Under the pieces are notes generated by a model. The model was not told the origin of the DNA, searched no databases, and was given only the letters and a program-made list of their open reading frames with translations. This document shows, piece by piece, positions 44,968-54,271 of a stretch of DNA of 64,000 nt. Both the position numbers and the translations under genes were made by a program. Location of the stretch: NCBI RefSeq assembly GCF_002964605.1, contig NZ_PQDH01000005.1, positions 62,001-126,000 on the forward strand, in the 5' to 3' direction. This stretch comes from Vallitalea okinawensis (lineage in GTDB: Bacteria > Bacillota > Clostridia > Lachnospirales > PQDH01). Each line of letters starts with the position of its first letter. Position 1 is the first letter of the stretch.

Positions 44968-46647
44968 TTACCAAGTCCCTATATAGTAGAAACCTTCAAA
45001 ATCATCTTCTACTCCTTCTGTATCACCTTTAAGGTTTACTTGCATCAAATCTCCATCTTCATCGGCCACTAATATAGTTTTTAGATTTCTAACATAAAAA
45101 TCTTGAACATCATCGATAATCTCTGTACCTTCTTTACCTTTTTTGCTGACCTTTAATGTCTTATCCTCATCTGTATAAATAATCGTATGACTGTCTTTAT
45201 CCATCCAAATTTGTCCTGTATTATAATCAAAGTCTTTATCGATCAGTCGAGGCTCACCGCTTTTCCAATAAAATAATTGATTATCATCATCAGCAAAAAC
45301 TACATAGTCACCATAAGCTGAGACCAGCACGTATTGAATGTCTTCTTCATTTTCTATCTTCTCTTCTTGCCATTCTTTCCCCTTGCGATGATAGACACTT
45401 AAATCTTCATCATCAGCAATAGCATACATAGGCTCAAAGCTTGCATAGTCATAACTCATATAGTCTTCACTTAGTTTTTTCCCTTTTTCATCTTCTTCTA
45501 TTAATAAGTAATCTTTTTCATAATCTTTATTATAGATAAGATCTAAGCGATTGGAGTGAGCTGCCCAATATGCTGTATAGATGTACGCTACGCCTTTATC
45601 AATCTTTTCTTCACGATCGCCAACTTTGATATACAATTCATCATCATCGTTGATCCAAGCAACTTTATCCCCTTTGGTTGAGAAAGCATAATCGTAAACA
45701 TCTTTAGCTATACGCTGCTTATCATCGCCCTTTTGATAGTACAAACGATAATCTTCATCAAGGTAATAAATACTTCCATCATCAAAAACAGCTGCTACTT
45801 CGCTTGCTTCATTCTCTAACTCTTCTTCTTCTTTACCTACTTTGTATAAGTGTAATTCTCCACCTTCTGATACTTCATACTCACTAATATAGGCTATGTA
45901 CTTACCATTTGCACTCATCTCAAAGCTCCATATATCTTTCTCAATGAGTTCGACATCATTATTCTGATATAGGTATAAATCATTATCATCTTGTGTTTCA
46001 TAGACTACAGTCTTACCATCCTCAGAAATCCTAAAGGTTAATACGTCTTTATCTATTTTTTCTATATCCTCATTACCTAATTGATAATGATAGAGTTTAC
46101 CTTCCTGTGTAGAAATATAATAATCCTTGGTATTCTTAGTACGTACATAGTCAACAGTACCTTTGATTTCAATGGCTTCTTCACCAATTGGCATTATATA
46201 ATGATCCCCGTCTGCAGCATATACAAAAGGTGCATTGGATAGATCTACATACTTTGAACTTGCTCCTGTGGAAGTGACCACCTTACTACCAGCAAAAACT
46301 AATATGAGGACAGCAAGAATACCCCCTCCAATACCAAGCAATAGCTTCAAGTTTACTTTATTAGACTTTTTAGTTTCTTCTTTTACATTGATAAGCTCTG
46401 TACTTTCATCATTTTCCTCTTCAACTACATTTTCATTTCCTACTGGTTCATTATTTTCTACTTCATTCTGATCCTTTATGCTGTCGTCATCTTCTATTAC
46501 TACATCATCTTCTGAATTAGTTTGCTCTTCTTCCACTTCAATTTGTATTTCGATGACTTCGTTTTTCTCTTGATTCATAGAAGCGCCGCATTTGCCACAG
46601 AATTTACCCTGTTCACCGTTTTCAAAACCACATTGACTACACTTCAT
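44968..46647 (-). CDS. Zinc-ribbon membrane-anchored beta-propeller-like protein (559 aa)
   Basis: An N-terminal zinc ribbon (CSQCGFENGEQGKFCGKCG), a long Glu/Asp-rich linker (about 30-95) and a membrane segment (about 101-120) precede an outside region of about 440 residues. That region repeats short units built around strand-turn-strand with D-D-LY or EDYRLYY-type sequences, roughly every 40-50 residues, as in TolB-like or WD-type propellers. The count suggests about six to eight blades. Middle gene of the three-gene operon. Binding partner unknown; the propeller could read or bind an external ligand. Confidence 0.8.
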   Translation of the reverse strand: MKCSQCGFENGEQGKFCGKCGASMNQEKNEVIEIQIEVEEEQTNSEDDVVIEDDDSIKDQNEVENNEPVGNENVVEEENDESTELINVKEETKKSNKVNLKLLLGIGGGILAVLILVFAGSKVVTSTGASSKYVDLSNAPFVYAADGDHYIMPIGEEAIEIKGTVDYVRTKNTKDYYISTQEGKLYHYQLGNEDIEKIDKDVLTFRISEDGKTVVYETQDDNDLYLYQNNDVELIEKDIWSFEMSANGKYIAYISEYEVSEGGELHLYKVGKEEEELENEASEVAAVFDDGSIYYLDEDYRLYYQKGDDKQRIAKDVYDYAFSTKGDKVAWINDDDELYIKVGDREEKIDKGVAYIYTAYWAAHSNRLDLIYNKDYEKDYLLIEEDEKGKKLSEDYMSYDYASFEPMYAIADDEDLSVYHRKGKEWQEEKIENEEDIQYVLVSAYGDYVVFADDDNQLFYWKSGEPRLIDKDFDYNTGQIWMDKDSHTIIYTDEDKTLKVSKKGKEGTEIIDDVQDFYVRNLKTILVADEDGDLMQVNLKGDTEGVEDDFEGFYYIGTW

Positions 46648-46659
46648 CTCATAACCCCC

Positions 46660-48627
46660 TTATCGAATTGCACCGAGTACTAAATACTCTGGTATATAGA
46701 ATAAATCATAGGCTGTCTCTAGATCATAAACGTTCTGGATTGTGCCATAATAATCCACTTCTACGATAAATTCACTTCCATCATCTAGAACAAGATAGAT
46801 TAATTCGTCTATATAGGTATAAAATAATACTTGATAGTCCGTATGTGTTATGTAGCCAGTACTGTATATGTTATTAATTAAAACAGTAAAGTCATCTTCA
46901 TATAGAGAATTGAGATAAACAAAATTAGGCTCTTCTATAGGTAAAGTGAATACATTAAAATCTGGGTAGTATGTTGTCAAGTCTTCATAGTAATCATCAA
47001 CACTAACAGCTTCCCAAGCATCACCATTTCTAGTATAGGCAACTGCATATAAGTAATCTAATCCATACTCCGTTGACAGAACTGCATAAGCTGAGTCCTC
47101 TACGATTCTCAAATATCTATAGAAGATTAGTTCATCTTCCCATACGATATCTAAAGGACGCGTTGCTGCTGTTATCTTATCCAATTCAGTTTCAGTAACT
47201 TCTGTTTCTGTAGGATATGTTATATCATAATTAAATTCAATATCTGTTATCTCATAATCATAATAATTAATCTTATAGTTTTTTCCTGAATCACTCTTAT
47301 AATAAATAAAAGCTGTATAAGCATCTTCCATGGATAGATACATGTTTTTTGCTTGACTGTTATCAAGTCCATAAAAATCACATATGTACTCTGTAGATAT
47401 AAACTCTCTAATGGTATAATCATAAATAGCGTTTTTATACAGTAGAAGATCACCGCTGTAATCATAATAGTAATTATCAAAACTGTCTAGAATCACTTGT
47501 GCAAAGTTAATTGTTTCGATTATTTTATAATCCTCTTTAAGTAATAACACATCTTCTTTTGTGACCTTACTTGCTAAAACTTCGCCATAGTTTTCATAAA
47601 ATTGATTTAGTGCATCATCATTTATAAAGACAAGAAATTCTTTCATTAGTAGTCCGTCTGTCATGATACTTTCCACATATTCATCTACTTCATCATCGAA
47701 CATTTCACCGTAAGAAATAATTTCATAAGCTTGATCTATCCCGTTAGTGGTCTCATAGAAACTATAGTAGTTATCCATCATGAACGAGTCTGATTGTGAA
47801 ATAAGACCTCTGATAGCTTTTCCAATTTCCTGCTCATCCAGTGTTAGTGTGATCTCCACTTCACCATCATCGATTTGGACATCATCAACTACATATAAAT
47901 CTGATTCCTGATTCATTTCTAAAGTAATCTGCTTTAGCTCCTTAGGTATATCAATAAAAAATGGCAGTGAACGGGCCTTCTTTCCTAATTTATAACTTTT
48001 AGCTTCTATCACTAATCCATTCTCATCATAATCCATATCAACTTCAGATACTAAAGGCATTTCAATCCCTAGAGATTTATATTTCAAATGCAATAATTCT
48101 TTATCAAGATCAATAAATATGCCTTCTAGTTGCTCATCACTTTTTGCTAATGTTTTCAATTGATCTTCAAGCATTGTATTAATAATATCTGATGATAATT
48201 CTAAGCTCATTTTGCCATCATCTGAGTATGTATATGAATTCTCTGTTTCATCTAAAGATGTTTCTTTAAAAGCATATTCCACTTGTGAACTCTTTATGTA
48301 GTACAGATTGTAGCCAATGAAACTAGCTGAACCTATGATAAACAGTAAAAGAACTAACACTATTACTACAGCTATCTTACCGCCATTACTTTTCTTCTTT
48401 TGATTCTGCTGACTTACCTGATTGTTATTGTTTTCAGGCTTGTTAACTACTTTTGGAAGCTTAGCTTCTTCCTCATCAACTTTATTATCTACTTGGATAA
48501 TATTTTCTTCTGGTATATGAATTGTTTCTGTCTCTATTTGGTGATTTACATCTTCAGCTTTGGTTCCACATTGGTCGCAGAAGATGTATCCTTCCTTTAG
48601 CTCAGTGCCACAATGTTTACAATACAT
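46660..48627 (-). CDS. Zinc-ribbon membrane-anchored protein, relative of the 18917-20797 product
   Basis: A 655-residue protein. An N-terminal zinc ribbon (CKHCGTELKEGYIFCDQCG), an acidic and Asn/Gln-rich linker (about 25-80) and one membrane segment (about 84-109) lead to an outside region of about 545 residues, unusually rich in Tyr, Asp and Glu. Its order of segments, including YENYGEVL, FYRYL and DFNVFTLP, matches the protein at 18917-20797, so the two appear to be diverged relatives. The start has a GGGGGAG site. First gene of the operon, behind an extended -10 promoter and the rplQ terminator. Confidence 0.8.
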   Translation of the reverse strand: MYCKHCGTELKEGYIFCDQCGTKAEDVNHQIETETIHIPEENIIQVDNKVDEEEAKLPKVVNKPENNNNQVSQQNQKKKSNGGKIAVVIVLVLLLFIIGSASFIGYNLYYIKSSQVEYAFKETSLDETENSYTYSDDGKMSLELSSDIINTMLEDQLKTLAKSDEQLEGIFIDLDKELLHLKYKSLGIEMPLVSEVDMDYDENGLVIEAKSYKLGKKARSLPFFIDIPKELKQITLEMNQESDLYVVDDVQIDDGEVEITLTLDEQEIGKAIRGLISQSDSFMMDNYYSFYETTNGIDQAYEIISYGEMFDDEVDEYVESIMTDGLLMKEFLVFINDDALNQFYENYGEVLASKVTKEDVLLLKEDYKIIETINFAQVILDSFDNYYYDYSGDLLLYKNAIYDYTIREFISTEYICDFYGLDNSQAKNMYLSMEDAYTAFIYYKSDSGKNYKINYYDYEITDIEFNYDITYPTETEVTETELDKITAATRPLDIVWEDELIFYRYLRIVEDSAYAVLSTEYGLDYLYAVAYTRNGDAWEAVSVDDYYEDLTTYYPDFNVFTLPIEEPNFVYLNSLYEDDFTVLINNIYSTGYITHTDYQVLFYTYIDELIYLVLDDGSEFIVEVDYYGTIQNVYDLETAYDLFYIPEYLVLGAIR

Positions 48628-48708
48628 TGATACTCCCCCTCATAATATGTATTAATAAGAAAAATGTCGAATTATATATATTATTTAGTACATTTAACTC
48701 ACTTTACC

Positions 48709-48717
48709 ATTATAGCA
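48709..48717 (-). promoter_or_regulatory. Extended -10 promoter of the zinc-ribbon operon
   Basis: TGCTATAAT lies about 85 bases before the first zinc-ribbon gene. The -35 region is A-rich without a good hexamer. It follows the rplQ terminator, so the block is transcribed separately from the ribosomal genes. Confidence 0.55.
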
Positions 48718-48807
48718 CAAAACACAGTTTTTTTTGCGTAAAATTTCCTAAATTGTTTACTTTTGTGGTGAAATATAAGAGAAGGAGAGAGGGGAAAAAA
48801 GGGCATA

Positions 48808-48842
48808 ATAAAAGACTACTAATAAACTCTGCCTATTAGTAG
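48808..48842 (-). terminator. Terminator of the alpha operon (after rplQ)
   Basis: A 9-bp stem CTACTAATA / TATTAGTAG (on the minus strand read as its complement) with a 9-base loop is followed by TCTTTTATT. It lies 12 bases past the rplQ stop. Confidence 0.82.
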
Positions 48843-48853
48843 CCCCATTACAA

Positions 48854-49381
48854 TTATACTAATTCAATAAATACTTCCATTGCACCGTCACCTTTACGTT
48901 GACCGATTTTGATCATTCTTGTGTAACCACCATTACGGTCTTGGTACTTAGGTCCAACTTCGTCAAACATTTTTGCAACCATATCAACTTTTTTAGCTGA
49001 TCTCTTTTTGTTACCAGGTACTTCAACAACAGGGTAAAGTACTTTTAACATTTGTCTTCTTGCGTGTAAACGAGTAGCTTTATCTTTTTTGATAGTCTTC
49101 TCTAATTCATCATAAACAGTAACTTTCTTACCGTCTACTTCTTCTTTTACACGTCTGCCTTCAGCATCTTTTCTAGGCACTTTAGCTGTAACTGTAACTT
49201 CTTCGAAGTTATCCATTTCTTTTACTGCTAATGCGATCATTTTTTCAGCCATTTTTCTAACTTCTTTAGCTTTACTCTCAGTTGTCTTAATTCTACCGTG
49301 GTATAATAAATTAGTTACTTGATTTCTAAGTAAAGCTTTTCTTTGAGCAGTTGTTCTACCAAGCTTTCTGTATCCAGCCAC
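48854..49381 (-). CDS. rplQ: Ribosomal protein L17 (long form)
   Basis: Large-subunit protein near the exit tunnel, 175 residues. The conserved core AGYRKLGRTTAQRKALLRN is at the start and GGYTRMIKIGQRKGDGAMEV at the end. Between them an insertion of about 40 charged residues (about 58-100) makes it longer than the usual 112-130; such long forms occur in Lachnospiraceae-type Clostridia. I chose the GTG at 49381, which follows AAAGGAGG at ideal distance and restores the conserved beginning; the longer frame from 49399 would run through the ribosome site. Confidence 0.96.
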   Translation of the reverse strand: MAGYRKLGRTTAQRKALLRNQVTNLLYHGRIKTTESKAKEVRKMAEKMIALAVKEMDNFEEVTVTAKVPRKDAEGRRVKEEVDGKKVTVYDELEKTIKKDKATRLHARRQMLKVLYPVVEVPGNKKRSAKKVDMVAKMFDEVGPKYQDRNGGYTRMIKIGQRKGDGAMEVFIELV

Positions 49382-49411
49382 TGGTAAACCTCCTTTCAAA
49401 TTCAGTCCAAA

Positions 49412-50371
49412 TTAATCCTCTGTAGGCTTTAATGCTAGACTTAATTCTTGCATTTTATTTAATACTTCTTCGAGCGATTTTCTACCTAAATTACGCACTT
49501 TCATCATTTCTTCTTCGGTTCTATTAGTTAAATCTTCAACTGTGTTAATACCCGCTCGTTTTAAACAGTTGTAAGAACGAACAGAAAGATCAAGTTCCTC
49601 TATGGTCATTTCAAGAACCTTTTCTTTTTGATCTTCTTCTTTTTCAACCATGATTTCTGCATGTCTTGCATTATCAGAAAGATCAATGAATAGTGCCAGA
49701 TGGTCATTTAATACCTTTGCAGCTAAACTAACAGCTTCATCAGGATCAATTGTTCCATCAGTCCATACTTCAAGATTTAACTTATCGTAATCAGTAATTT
49801 GACCAACACGAGTGTTATTTACTGCAAAGTTAACTCTTTGAATAGGTGTGTAGATTGAATCTACTGGTATAACACCAATAGGTTGGTCATTGGATTTGTT
49901 TTTATCAGCACCAACATAACCTCTACCTCTAGTAATTGTTAGCTCCATGAATAACTTACTATCAGCACCACCGCTTAAAGTAGCGATTTTTAAGTCTGGA
50001 TTTACAATTTCGATATCGGGATCAACCTTGATGTCGCCAGCAGTAACCACGCCTTCGCCTTCAAATTCAATGTATGCAACTTTAGGTTCCATACTATCAC
50101 TATTGTTTTTAATAGCTAAACTTTTAAGGTTAAGGATGATTTCAGCAACATCTTCAACAACACCTGGAATAGTGCTGAATTCATGAAGTACACCTTCAAT
50201 CTTGATGCTGCTTACTGCTGCACCAGGTAAAGAGGATAACATAATTCTTCTTAAAGAATTACCTAAAGTTGTACCGTAACCTCTCTCTAAAGGTTCAACA
50301 ACAAAACGACCATAAGTTTTCTCTTCATTTATTTCTTCTATCTCGATACGTGGTTTTTCAAATTCTAACAC
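49412..50371 (-). CDS. rpoA: RNA polymerase alpha subunit
   Basis: Assembly platform of RNA polymerase, 319 residues. The N-terminal domain contains the conserved [20 protein letters not shown] block (about 28-47). The C-terminal domain (about 245-315), with [16 protein letters not shown] and [11 protein letters not shown], binds UP elements and activators. Normal length. It follows rpsD in the alpha operon with an 87-base gap. Confidence 0.98.
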   Translation of the reverse strand: MLEFEKPRIEIEEINEEKTYGRFVVEPLERGYGTTLGNSLRRIMLSSLPGAAVSSIKIEGVLHEFSTIPGVVEDVAEIILNLKSLAIKNNSDSMEPKVAYIEFEGEGVVTAGDIKVDPDIEIVNPDLKIATLSGGADSKLFMELTITRGRGYVGADKNKSNDQPIGVIPVDSIYTPIQRVNFAVNNTRVGQITDYDKLNLEVWTDGTIDPDEAVSLAAKVLNDHLALFIDLSDNARHAEIMVEKEEDQKEKVLEMTIEELDLSVRSYNCLKRAGINTVEDLTNRTEEEMMKVRNLGRKSLEEVLNKMQELSLALKPTED

Positions 50372-50458
50372 ATGAACCCTCCTTTATTTTTTTAAGTTCC
50401 TTAATGAGGGTAAAACAATGAGCATAAACATCTAAGATCATAATAACCTTAGGTATTA

Positions 50459-51085
50459 CTATTTTGAGTAAAGCTCGACGATGAGCGTCTCTTGAACATC
50501 GATGTTGATTTGTTCTCTTGTTGGAACATCTGTTACTTTAAAAGTGAAGTTTTCAGTATCAGCATCCATCCATTCAGGAACAATTCTAGATTCAGTAGTC
50601 TCGAAGATATCTTTGAATCTTTGAGCACCTTGTGATTTCTCTTTAAGTGTAATCACGTCACCTGGTTTTGCTTCGTATGAAGGAATGTTTACTTTTCTAC
50701 CATTAACCTCAATGTGGTTATGTCTAACAACTTGACGAGCTTCTGTTCTTGAACGACCAAATCCTGCTCTATAAACAACGTTATCTAAACGCATTTCTAA
50801 TAACTTTAATAAGTTTTCACCAGTGATACCTGATTTTTTATCAGCTTCAGCAAAGTAGTTTCTAAATTGTGTTTCTAAAACACCATAGATTCTTTTTGCT
50901 TTTTGCTTCTCTCTTAATTGTAAACCGTATTCGGATTGTTTTTTACGTGCTTGACCATGCTGACCTGGTGCATATGGTCTTCTTGTTACAGCACATTTAT
51001 CTGAAAAACATCTTTCGCCTTTTAAGAATAATTTTTGGCCTTCTCTACGGCATAATCTACATACAGCACCTCTGTATCTTGCCAT
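50459..51085 (-). CDS. rpsD: Ribosomal protein S4
   Basis: Primary 16S-binding protein, 208 residues. The N-terminal zinc-binding Cys set (CRLCRREG ... CFSDKCA) marks the zinc-dependent form. The S4 RNA-binding domain (about 98-160) has [21 protein letters not shown]4 is the usual autoregulator of alpha operons, so it may act on the leader before rpsM in this same unit. Confidence 0.98.
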   Translation of the reverse strand: MARYRGAVCRLCRREGQKLFLKGERCFSDKCAVTRRPYAPGQHGQARKKQSEYGLQLREKQKAKRIYGVLETQFRNYFAEADKKSGITGENLLKLLEMRLDNVVYRAGFGRSRTEARQVVRHNHIEVNGRKVNIPSYEAKPGDVITLKEKSQGAQRFKDIFETTESRIVPEWMDADTENFTFKVTDVPTREQINIDVQETLIVELYSK

Positions 51086-51107
51086 TCTGTTACACCTCCT
51101 AGCTTAA

Positions 51108-51503
51108 TTATACTCTTCTACGTTTTGGTGGACGACAACCATTATGTGGTACTGGAGTTACGTCTTTAATCATTGTAACTTCTAATCCAGCAGCTTGAAG
51201 CGCACGAATAGCAGCTTCTCTACCTGAACCAGGACCTTTAACCATGACTTCCACTGTTTTTAAACCGTGATCCATAGCAGCTTTAGCAGCTGTTTCAGCA
51301 GCCATTTGAGCAGCATATGGAGTATTTTTTCTAGAACCTCTGAATCCTAATCCACCTGCACTAGCCCAAGAAAGTGCGTTGCCTGCAGTGTCAGTTAATG
51401 TAACAATAGTATTGTTAAAAGTGGATTGGATATGCGCTTGTCCACGCTCAACATGCTTTTTTTGACGTCTACGTACATTTCTTTTAGACGGTTTTTTAGC
51501 CAT
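51108..51503 (-). CDS. rpsK: Ribosomal protein S11
   Basis: Small-subunit platform protein, 131 residues. The segments [42 protein letters not shown] and the end [18 protein letters not shown]-type tail are typical. Second gene of the alpha operon, 19 bases after rpsM. Confidence 0.98.
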   Translation of the reverse strand: MAKKPSKRNVRRRQKKHVERGQAHIQSTFNNTIVTLTDTAGNALSWASAGGLGFRGSRKNTPYAAQMAAETAAKAAMDHGLKTVEVMVKGPGSGREAAIRALQAAGLEVTMIKDVTPVPHNGCRPPKRRRV

Positions 51504-51522
51504 TTACTCCAACCTCCTCAGC

Positions 51523-51891
51523 TTATTTTTTCTTGTTAGCTACAGTACGTTTAGGACCTTTACGAGTTCTCGCGTTAGTCTTAGTCTTTTGACCTCTAAC
51601 AGGAAGACCTCTTCTATGACGTAATCCTCTGTAACAACCGATTTCCATTAAACGTTTGATGTTTAATGCAATTTCTCTACGTAAGTCCCCTTCTACATTA
51701 CAGGACTCATCTATAATAGAACGTATTTTTGCAACTTCTTCGTCAGTTAAATCTCTAACTCTTGTGTCAGGGTTAATTCCTGATTCTTTTAAGATACGAA
51801 TAGATGTTGAACGGCCAACACCATAAATATAAGTTAAGCCAACTTCAACACGTTTCTCTCTTGGTAAGTCTACACCAGCAATACGAGCCAT
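51523..51891 (-). CDS. rpsM: Ribosomal protein S13
   Basis: Head protein of the 30S subunit that contacts the A-site finger and P-site tRNA; 122 residues. [20 protein letters not shown] at the start and the basic end with [20 protein letters not shown] are diagnostic. AAGGAGG precedes the start. It is first in the alpha operon and is preceded by a structured leader with its own promoter. Confidence 0.98.
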   Translation of the reverse strand: MARIAGVDLPREKRVEVGLTYIYGVGRSTSIRILKESGINPDTRVRDLTDEEVAKIRSIIDESCNVEGDLRREIALNIKRLMEIGCYRGLRHRRGLPVRGQKTKTNARTRKGPKRTVANKKK

Positions 51892-52087
51892 CTACCTCTC
51901 GCACCTCCTTGATTAATTTAGAAAATCGTTTCAAAATTAATGTTCATTATTGATCCTCGTTTAACTTTATTAGAGGGTTAAGTTAAACATAAGAATCTTT
52001 TATTTATCTTCTATCAGCAACATGAACCAGGCTACAACTTAGCCGTGTGGTTCATAATTGCAGCCGCAATCAAATAAATACTCACAA
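51892..52087 (-). ncRNA. Structured 5' leader of the alpha operon
   Basis: The unusually long gap before rpsM contains, in minus-strand order, a small stem ATTGC / GCAAT (52056-52070), a two-tier hairpin with outer ATGAACCA / TGGTTCAT and inner GGCTA / TAGCC (52021-52054), and an 8-bp stem TTTAACTT / AAGTTAAA (51959-51988). It should be transcribed from the promoter at 52094-52122. Such leaders are commonly bound by S4 or another ribosomal protein for feedback control; that role is inferred. Confidence 0.6.
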
Positions 52088-52093
52088 TTTATT

Positions 52094-52122
52094 ATTATAT
52101 AATAAACTGGTGAATAATGCAA
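52094..52122 (-). promoter_or_regulatory. Promoter of the alpha operon
   Basis: TTGCAT and a perfect TATAAT are separated by exactly 17 bases on the minus strand, between rpmJ and rpsM. The start of transcription would be near 52087, giving a leader of about 195 bases. Confidence 0.82.
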
Positions 52123-52149
52123 CTGTTTTTTATTACGTTTTATAACTCT

Positions 52150-52263
52150 TTAGCCTTGTTTTTGTTTGTGTTTAGGATTTTCACAAATAACGCGAATTCT
52201 ACCTTTTCTCTTAATCACTTTACACTTTTCACAAATAGGCTTAACAGATGCTCTTACTTTCAT
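52150..52263 (-). CDS. rpmJ: Ribosomal protein L36
   Basis: A 37-residue protein of the large subunit. It begins [20 protein letters not shown] and ends HKQKQG. The zinc ligands C11, C14, C27 and H32 (CEKC, and C-x4-H) are intact, so it is the zinc-binding form. It lies 25 bases after infA. The gene is short but unmistakable. Confidence 0.97.
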   Translation of the reverse strand: MKVRASVKPICEKCKVIKRKGRIRVICENPKHKQKQG

Positions 52264-52288
52264 CAGAATCGCTCCTTTCTATTTGCGA

Positions 52289-52507
52289 TTATTTATCACG
52301 CCAAATAATGCGTCCTTTTGTTAAGTCATAAGGTGACATTTCAATTGTCACTTTATCACCTGGTAATATACGAATGTAGTGCATTCTTAGTTTACCACTA
52401 ATATGCGCTAGGATCTTATGTCCATTTTCAAGTTCAACCTGAAACATAGCGTTAGGAAGTTTCTCTAAAACTTTACCTTCAACTTCTATAACGTCCTTTT
52501 TTGACAT
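52289..52507 (-). CDS. infA: Translation initiation factor IF-1
   Basis: Single-domain OB-fold factor that occupies the ribosomal A site during initiation, 72 residues. [40 protein letters not shown] and the end [10 protein letters not shown] are typical. It lies 12 bases after the KOW gene, within the map-rpmJ stretch. Confidence 0.98.
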   Translation of the reverse strand: MSKKDVIEVEGKVLEKLPNAMFQVELENGHKILAHISGKLRMHYIRILPGDKVTIEMSPYDLTKGRIIWRDK

Positions 52508-52519
52508 CCTCGAACCTCC

Positions 52520-52801
52520 TTAATTCACCTCTAACAAATCATCTACATATAACTCTAATGCTTTACGTATATCGGCATTAGTAATTTTATATCCTTCGAT
52601 TATTTGTTCTTTAAGATCATTCACGATAACATTGATGGTCTGCAGATGTTTTTTCTTTTTCTTTTTAGGCTTTTCTAATTTACGTAGATGACCATCTACT
52701 AAATATACATATTCACCTAAATCCTCAATTATTATAAAATAATGATCTTTATCTCTGCCTGCCTTCGACTTAACGATCTGACCTACTTGAAATTCTAACA
52801 T
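52520..52801 (-). CDS. KOW-domain RNA-binding protein (L14e-like)
   Basis: A 93-residue protein. The N-terminal half is a KOW-like SH3 barrel (QVGQIVKSKAGRDKDHYFII, about 5-25) of the type seen in archaeal L14e/L6e. A Lys-rich stretch (PKKKKKKH, about 65-72) and a short C-terminal helix follow. Clostridia often carry this gene between map and infA, as here. Its role is not established; ribosome or RNA binding is likely. Confidence 0.85.
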   Translation of the reverse strand: MLEFQVGQIVKSKAGRDKDHYFIIIEDLGEYVYLVDGHLRKLEKPKKKKKKHLQTINVIVNDLKEQIIEGYKITNADIRKALELYVDDLLEVN

Positions 52802-52851
52802 ATATATTCATTCACCTCAGTTATTACAGGAAGCTTCTTATCAGAAAACTT

Positions 52852-53607
52852 CTAATCTATCTGGGTTAGTAATTCTGGACTATCTTCAGTAATAAGGATG
52901 GTATGTTCATAATGAGCTGATAAAGACCCATCGATAGTAATAACCGTCCAATTATCTGAAAGAACTCTGACTTCATGACGTCCTATGTTGACCATAGGTT
53001 CAATGGCTAATGTCATACCTTTTTGAAGCTTTGGACCTCTTCCCCTAACTTTATAATTAGGTATTTGAGGGTCCTCATGCATACTTTCTCCAATACCGTG
53101 ACCAACAAAATCGCGTACAACAGAGTAACCATGTGATTCAACGTATTTTTGTATGTTAGAAGAGATCTCATGTAAATGATTGCCCTCTTTTGCAAATTTA
53201 ATTCCTTCAAAGAAACTGTTTCTAGTCACTTCGATAAGATCCTTTGCATCCTCGGAGATTTCACCAACTGGGTAGGTTCTGGCTCCATCACCGTGATAGC
53301 CATTGAGATACGCCCCTACATCTACACTAATGATATCCCCTTCTTGAAGAACAGTGTTCTTACTAGGAATACCATGAATAACTTGATCGTTAATGGAAGC
53401 ACAGATGGAAGCTGGGTAGCCATAGTAACCTTTAAAGGAAGGTACAGCACCTCTACTTCTAATCAAATCTTCAGCCATTTTATCCAACTCGTAAGTGGAT
53501 ATACCTGGCTTGACAGCTTCTTTCATTAAACCATGAACTTCTGCAACAATTTTTGATGCCTCTCGGACCTTTAGGATCTGGTCTGCATTTTTAATCGTAA
53601 TAGCCAT
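52852..53607 (-). CDS. map: Methionine aminopeptidase (type I)
   Basis: Removes the N-terminal Met from new proteins; 251 residues. The metal-binding Asp pair is in ISVDVGAYLNGYHGDGA (about 94-110). GHGIGESMHEDPQIPN (about 168), AIEPMV (about 203) and the late HYEHTILIT supply the remaining His and Glu ligands. It lies two bases from adk and is part of the spc-region transcript. Confidence 0.97.
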   Translation of the reverse strand: MAITIKNADQILKVREASKIVAEVHGLMKEAVKPGISTYELDKMAEDLIRSRGAVPSFKGYYGYPASICASINDQVIHGIPSKNTVLQEGDIISVDVGAYLNGYHGDGARTYPVGEISEDAKDLIEVTRNSFFEGIKFAKEGNHLHEISSNIQKYVESHGYSVVRDFVGHGIGESMHEDPQIPNYKVRGRGPKLQKGMTLAIEPMVNIGRHEVRVLSDNWTVITIDGSLSAHYEHTILITEDSPELLTQID

Positions 53608-53608
53608 T

Positions 53609-54256
53609 TTACTTCTCTCCTAATGAAGCTACAATTTGCTCAGTAACTCCTTTAACGTCTTTCGTCCCATCTACTTCAACGAGAATACCTTTACTACTGT
53701 AATAATCTATGAGAGGTTGAGTTTGTTCGTGATAAACATTTAGACGTTTTAATACTGTTTCAGGCTCATCATCTTTTCTTAGAATTAAAGTTTCCCCATC
53801 TTTATCGCAAACATTGTCAACTTTAGGGATTTTAAATTCATGATGATAAGGTTCACCGCATTTTGGACATACTCTTCGACCGGACATTCTGTCTACGATC
53901 ACTTCATCTGGTACTTCTACATCTACACAGTAGTCGATGGCCGCACCTTGTTTTTCTAACTCAGCATCAAGAGCTTTAGCTTGAGGAATAGTTCTTGGGA
54001 ATCCGTCTAAAACGTATCCTTTTTTAGCATCCTCTTGTTGTAAACGATCAACAACCAAGTTTACAACCAATTCATCTGGAACAAGTAACCCTTGATCCAT
54101 ATACTCTTTAGCTTTTTTTCCTAAATCTGTACCGTTCTTAATATTAGCTCTAAATATGTCCCCAGTAGAAATATGAGGAACTTCGTATTTTTCAGATAGC
54201 ACAGAAGCTTGGGTACCTTTCCCAGCTCCTGGCGCACCTAACATAATGAGTTTCAA
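53609..54256 (-). CDS. adk: Adenylate kinase (zinc-lid form)
   Basis: Interconverts ATP and AMP with two ADP; 215 residues. The P-loop GAPGAGKGT is at 7-15. The lid contains CPKCGEPYHHEF and a later VCDKDGE, so zinc is held by three Cys and an Asp, the pattern of Gram-positive forms. DGFPRT (about 84) binds AMP. Placement between secY and map is standard. Confidence 0.97.
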   Translation of the reverse strand: MKLIMLGAPGAGKGTQASVLSEKYEVPHISTGDIFRANIKNGTDLGKKAKEYMDQGLLVPDELVVNLVVDRLQQEDAKKGYVLDGFPRTIPQAKALDAELEKQGAAIDYCVDVEVPDEVIVDRMSGRRVCPKCGEPYHHEFKIPKVDNVCDKDGETLILRKDDEPETVLKRLNVYHEQTQPLIDYYSSKGILVEVDGTKDVKGVTEQIVASLGEK

Positions 54257-54271
54257 ATCACCACTCCTTTT

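Noticed and set aside
48522-48839. Plus-strand open frame of 105 codons spanning an intergenic region
   Set aside because: It starts inside the first zinc-ribbon gene, has no ribosome site, and crosses that operon's promoter and the rplQ terminator.
53176-53529. Plus-strand open frame of 117 codons
   Set aside because: Antisense to map, without a start signal.
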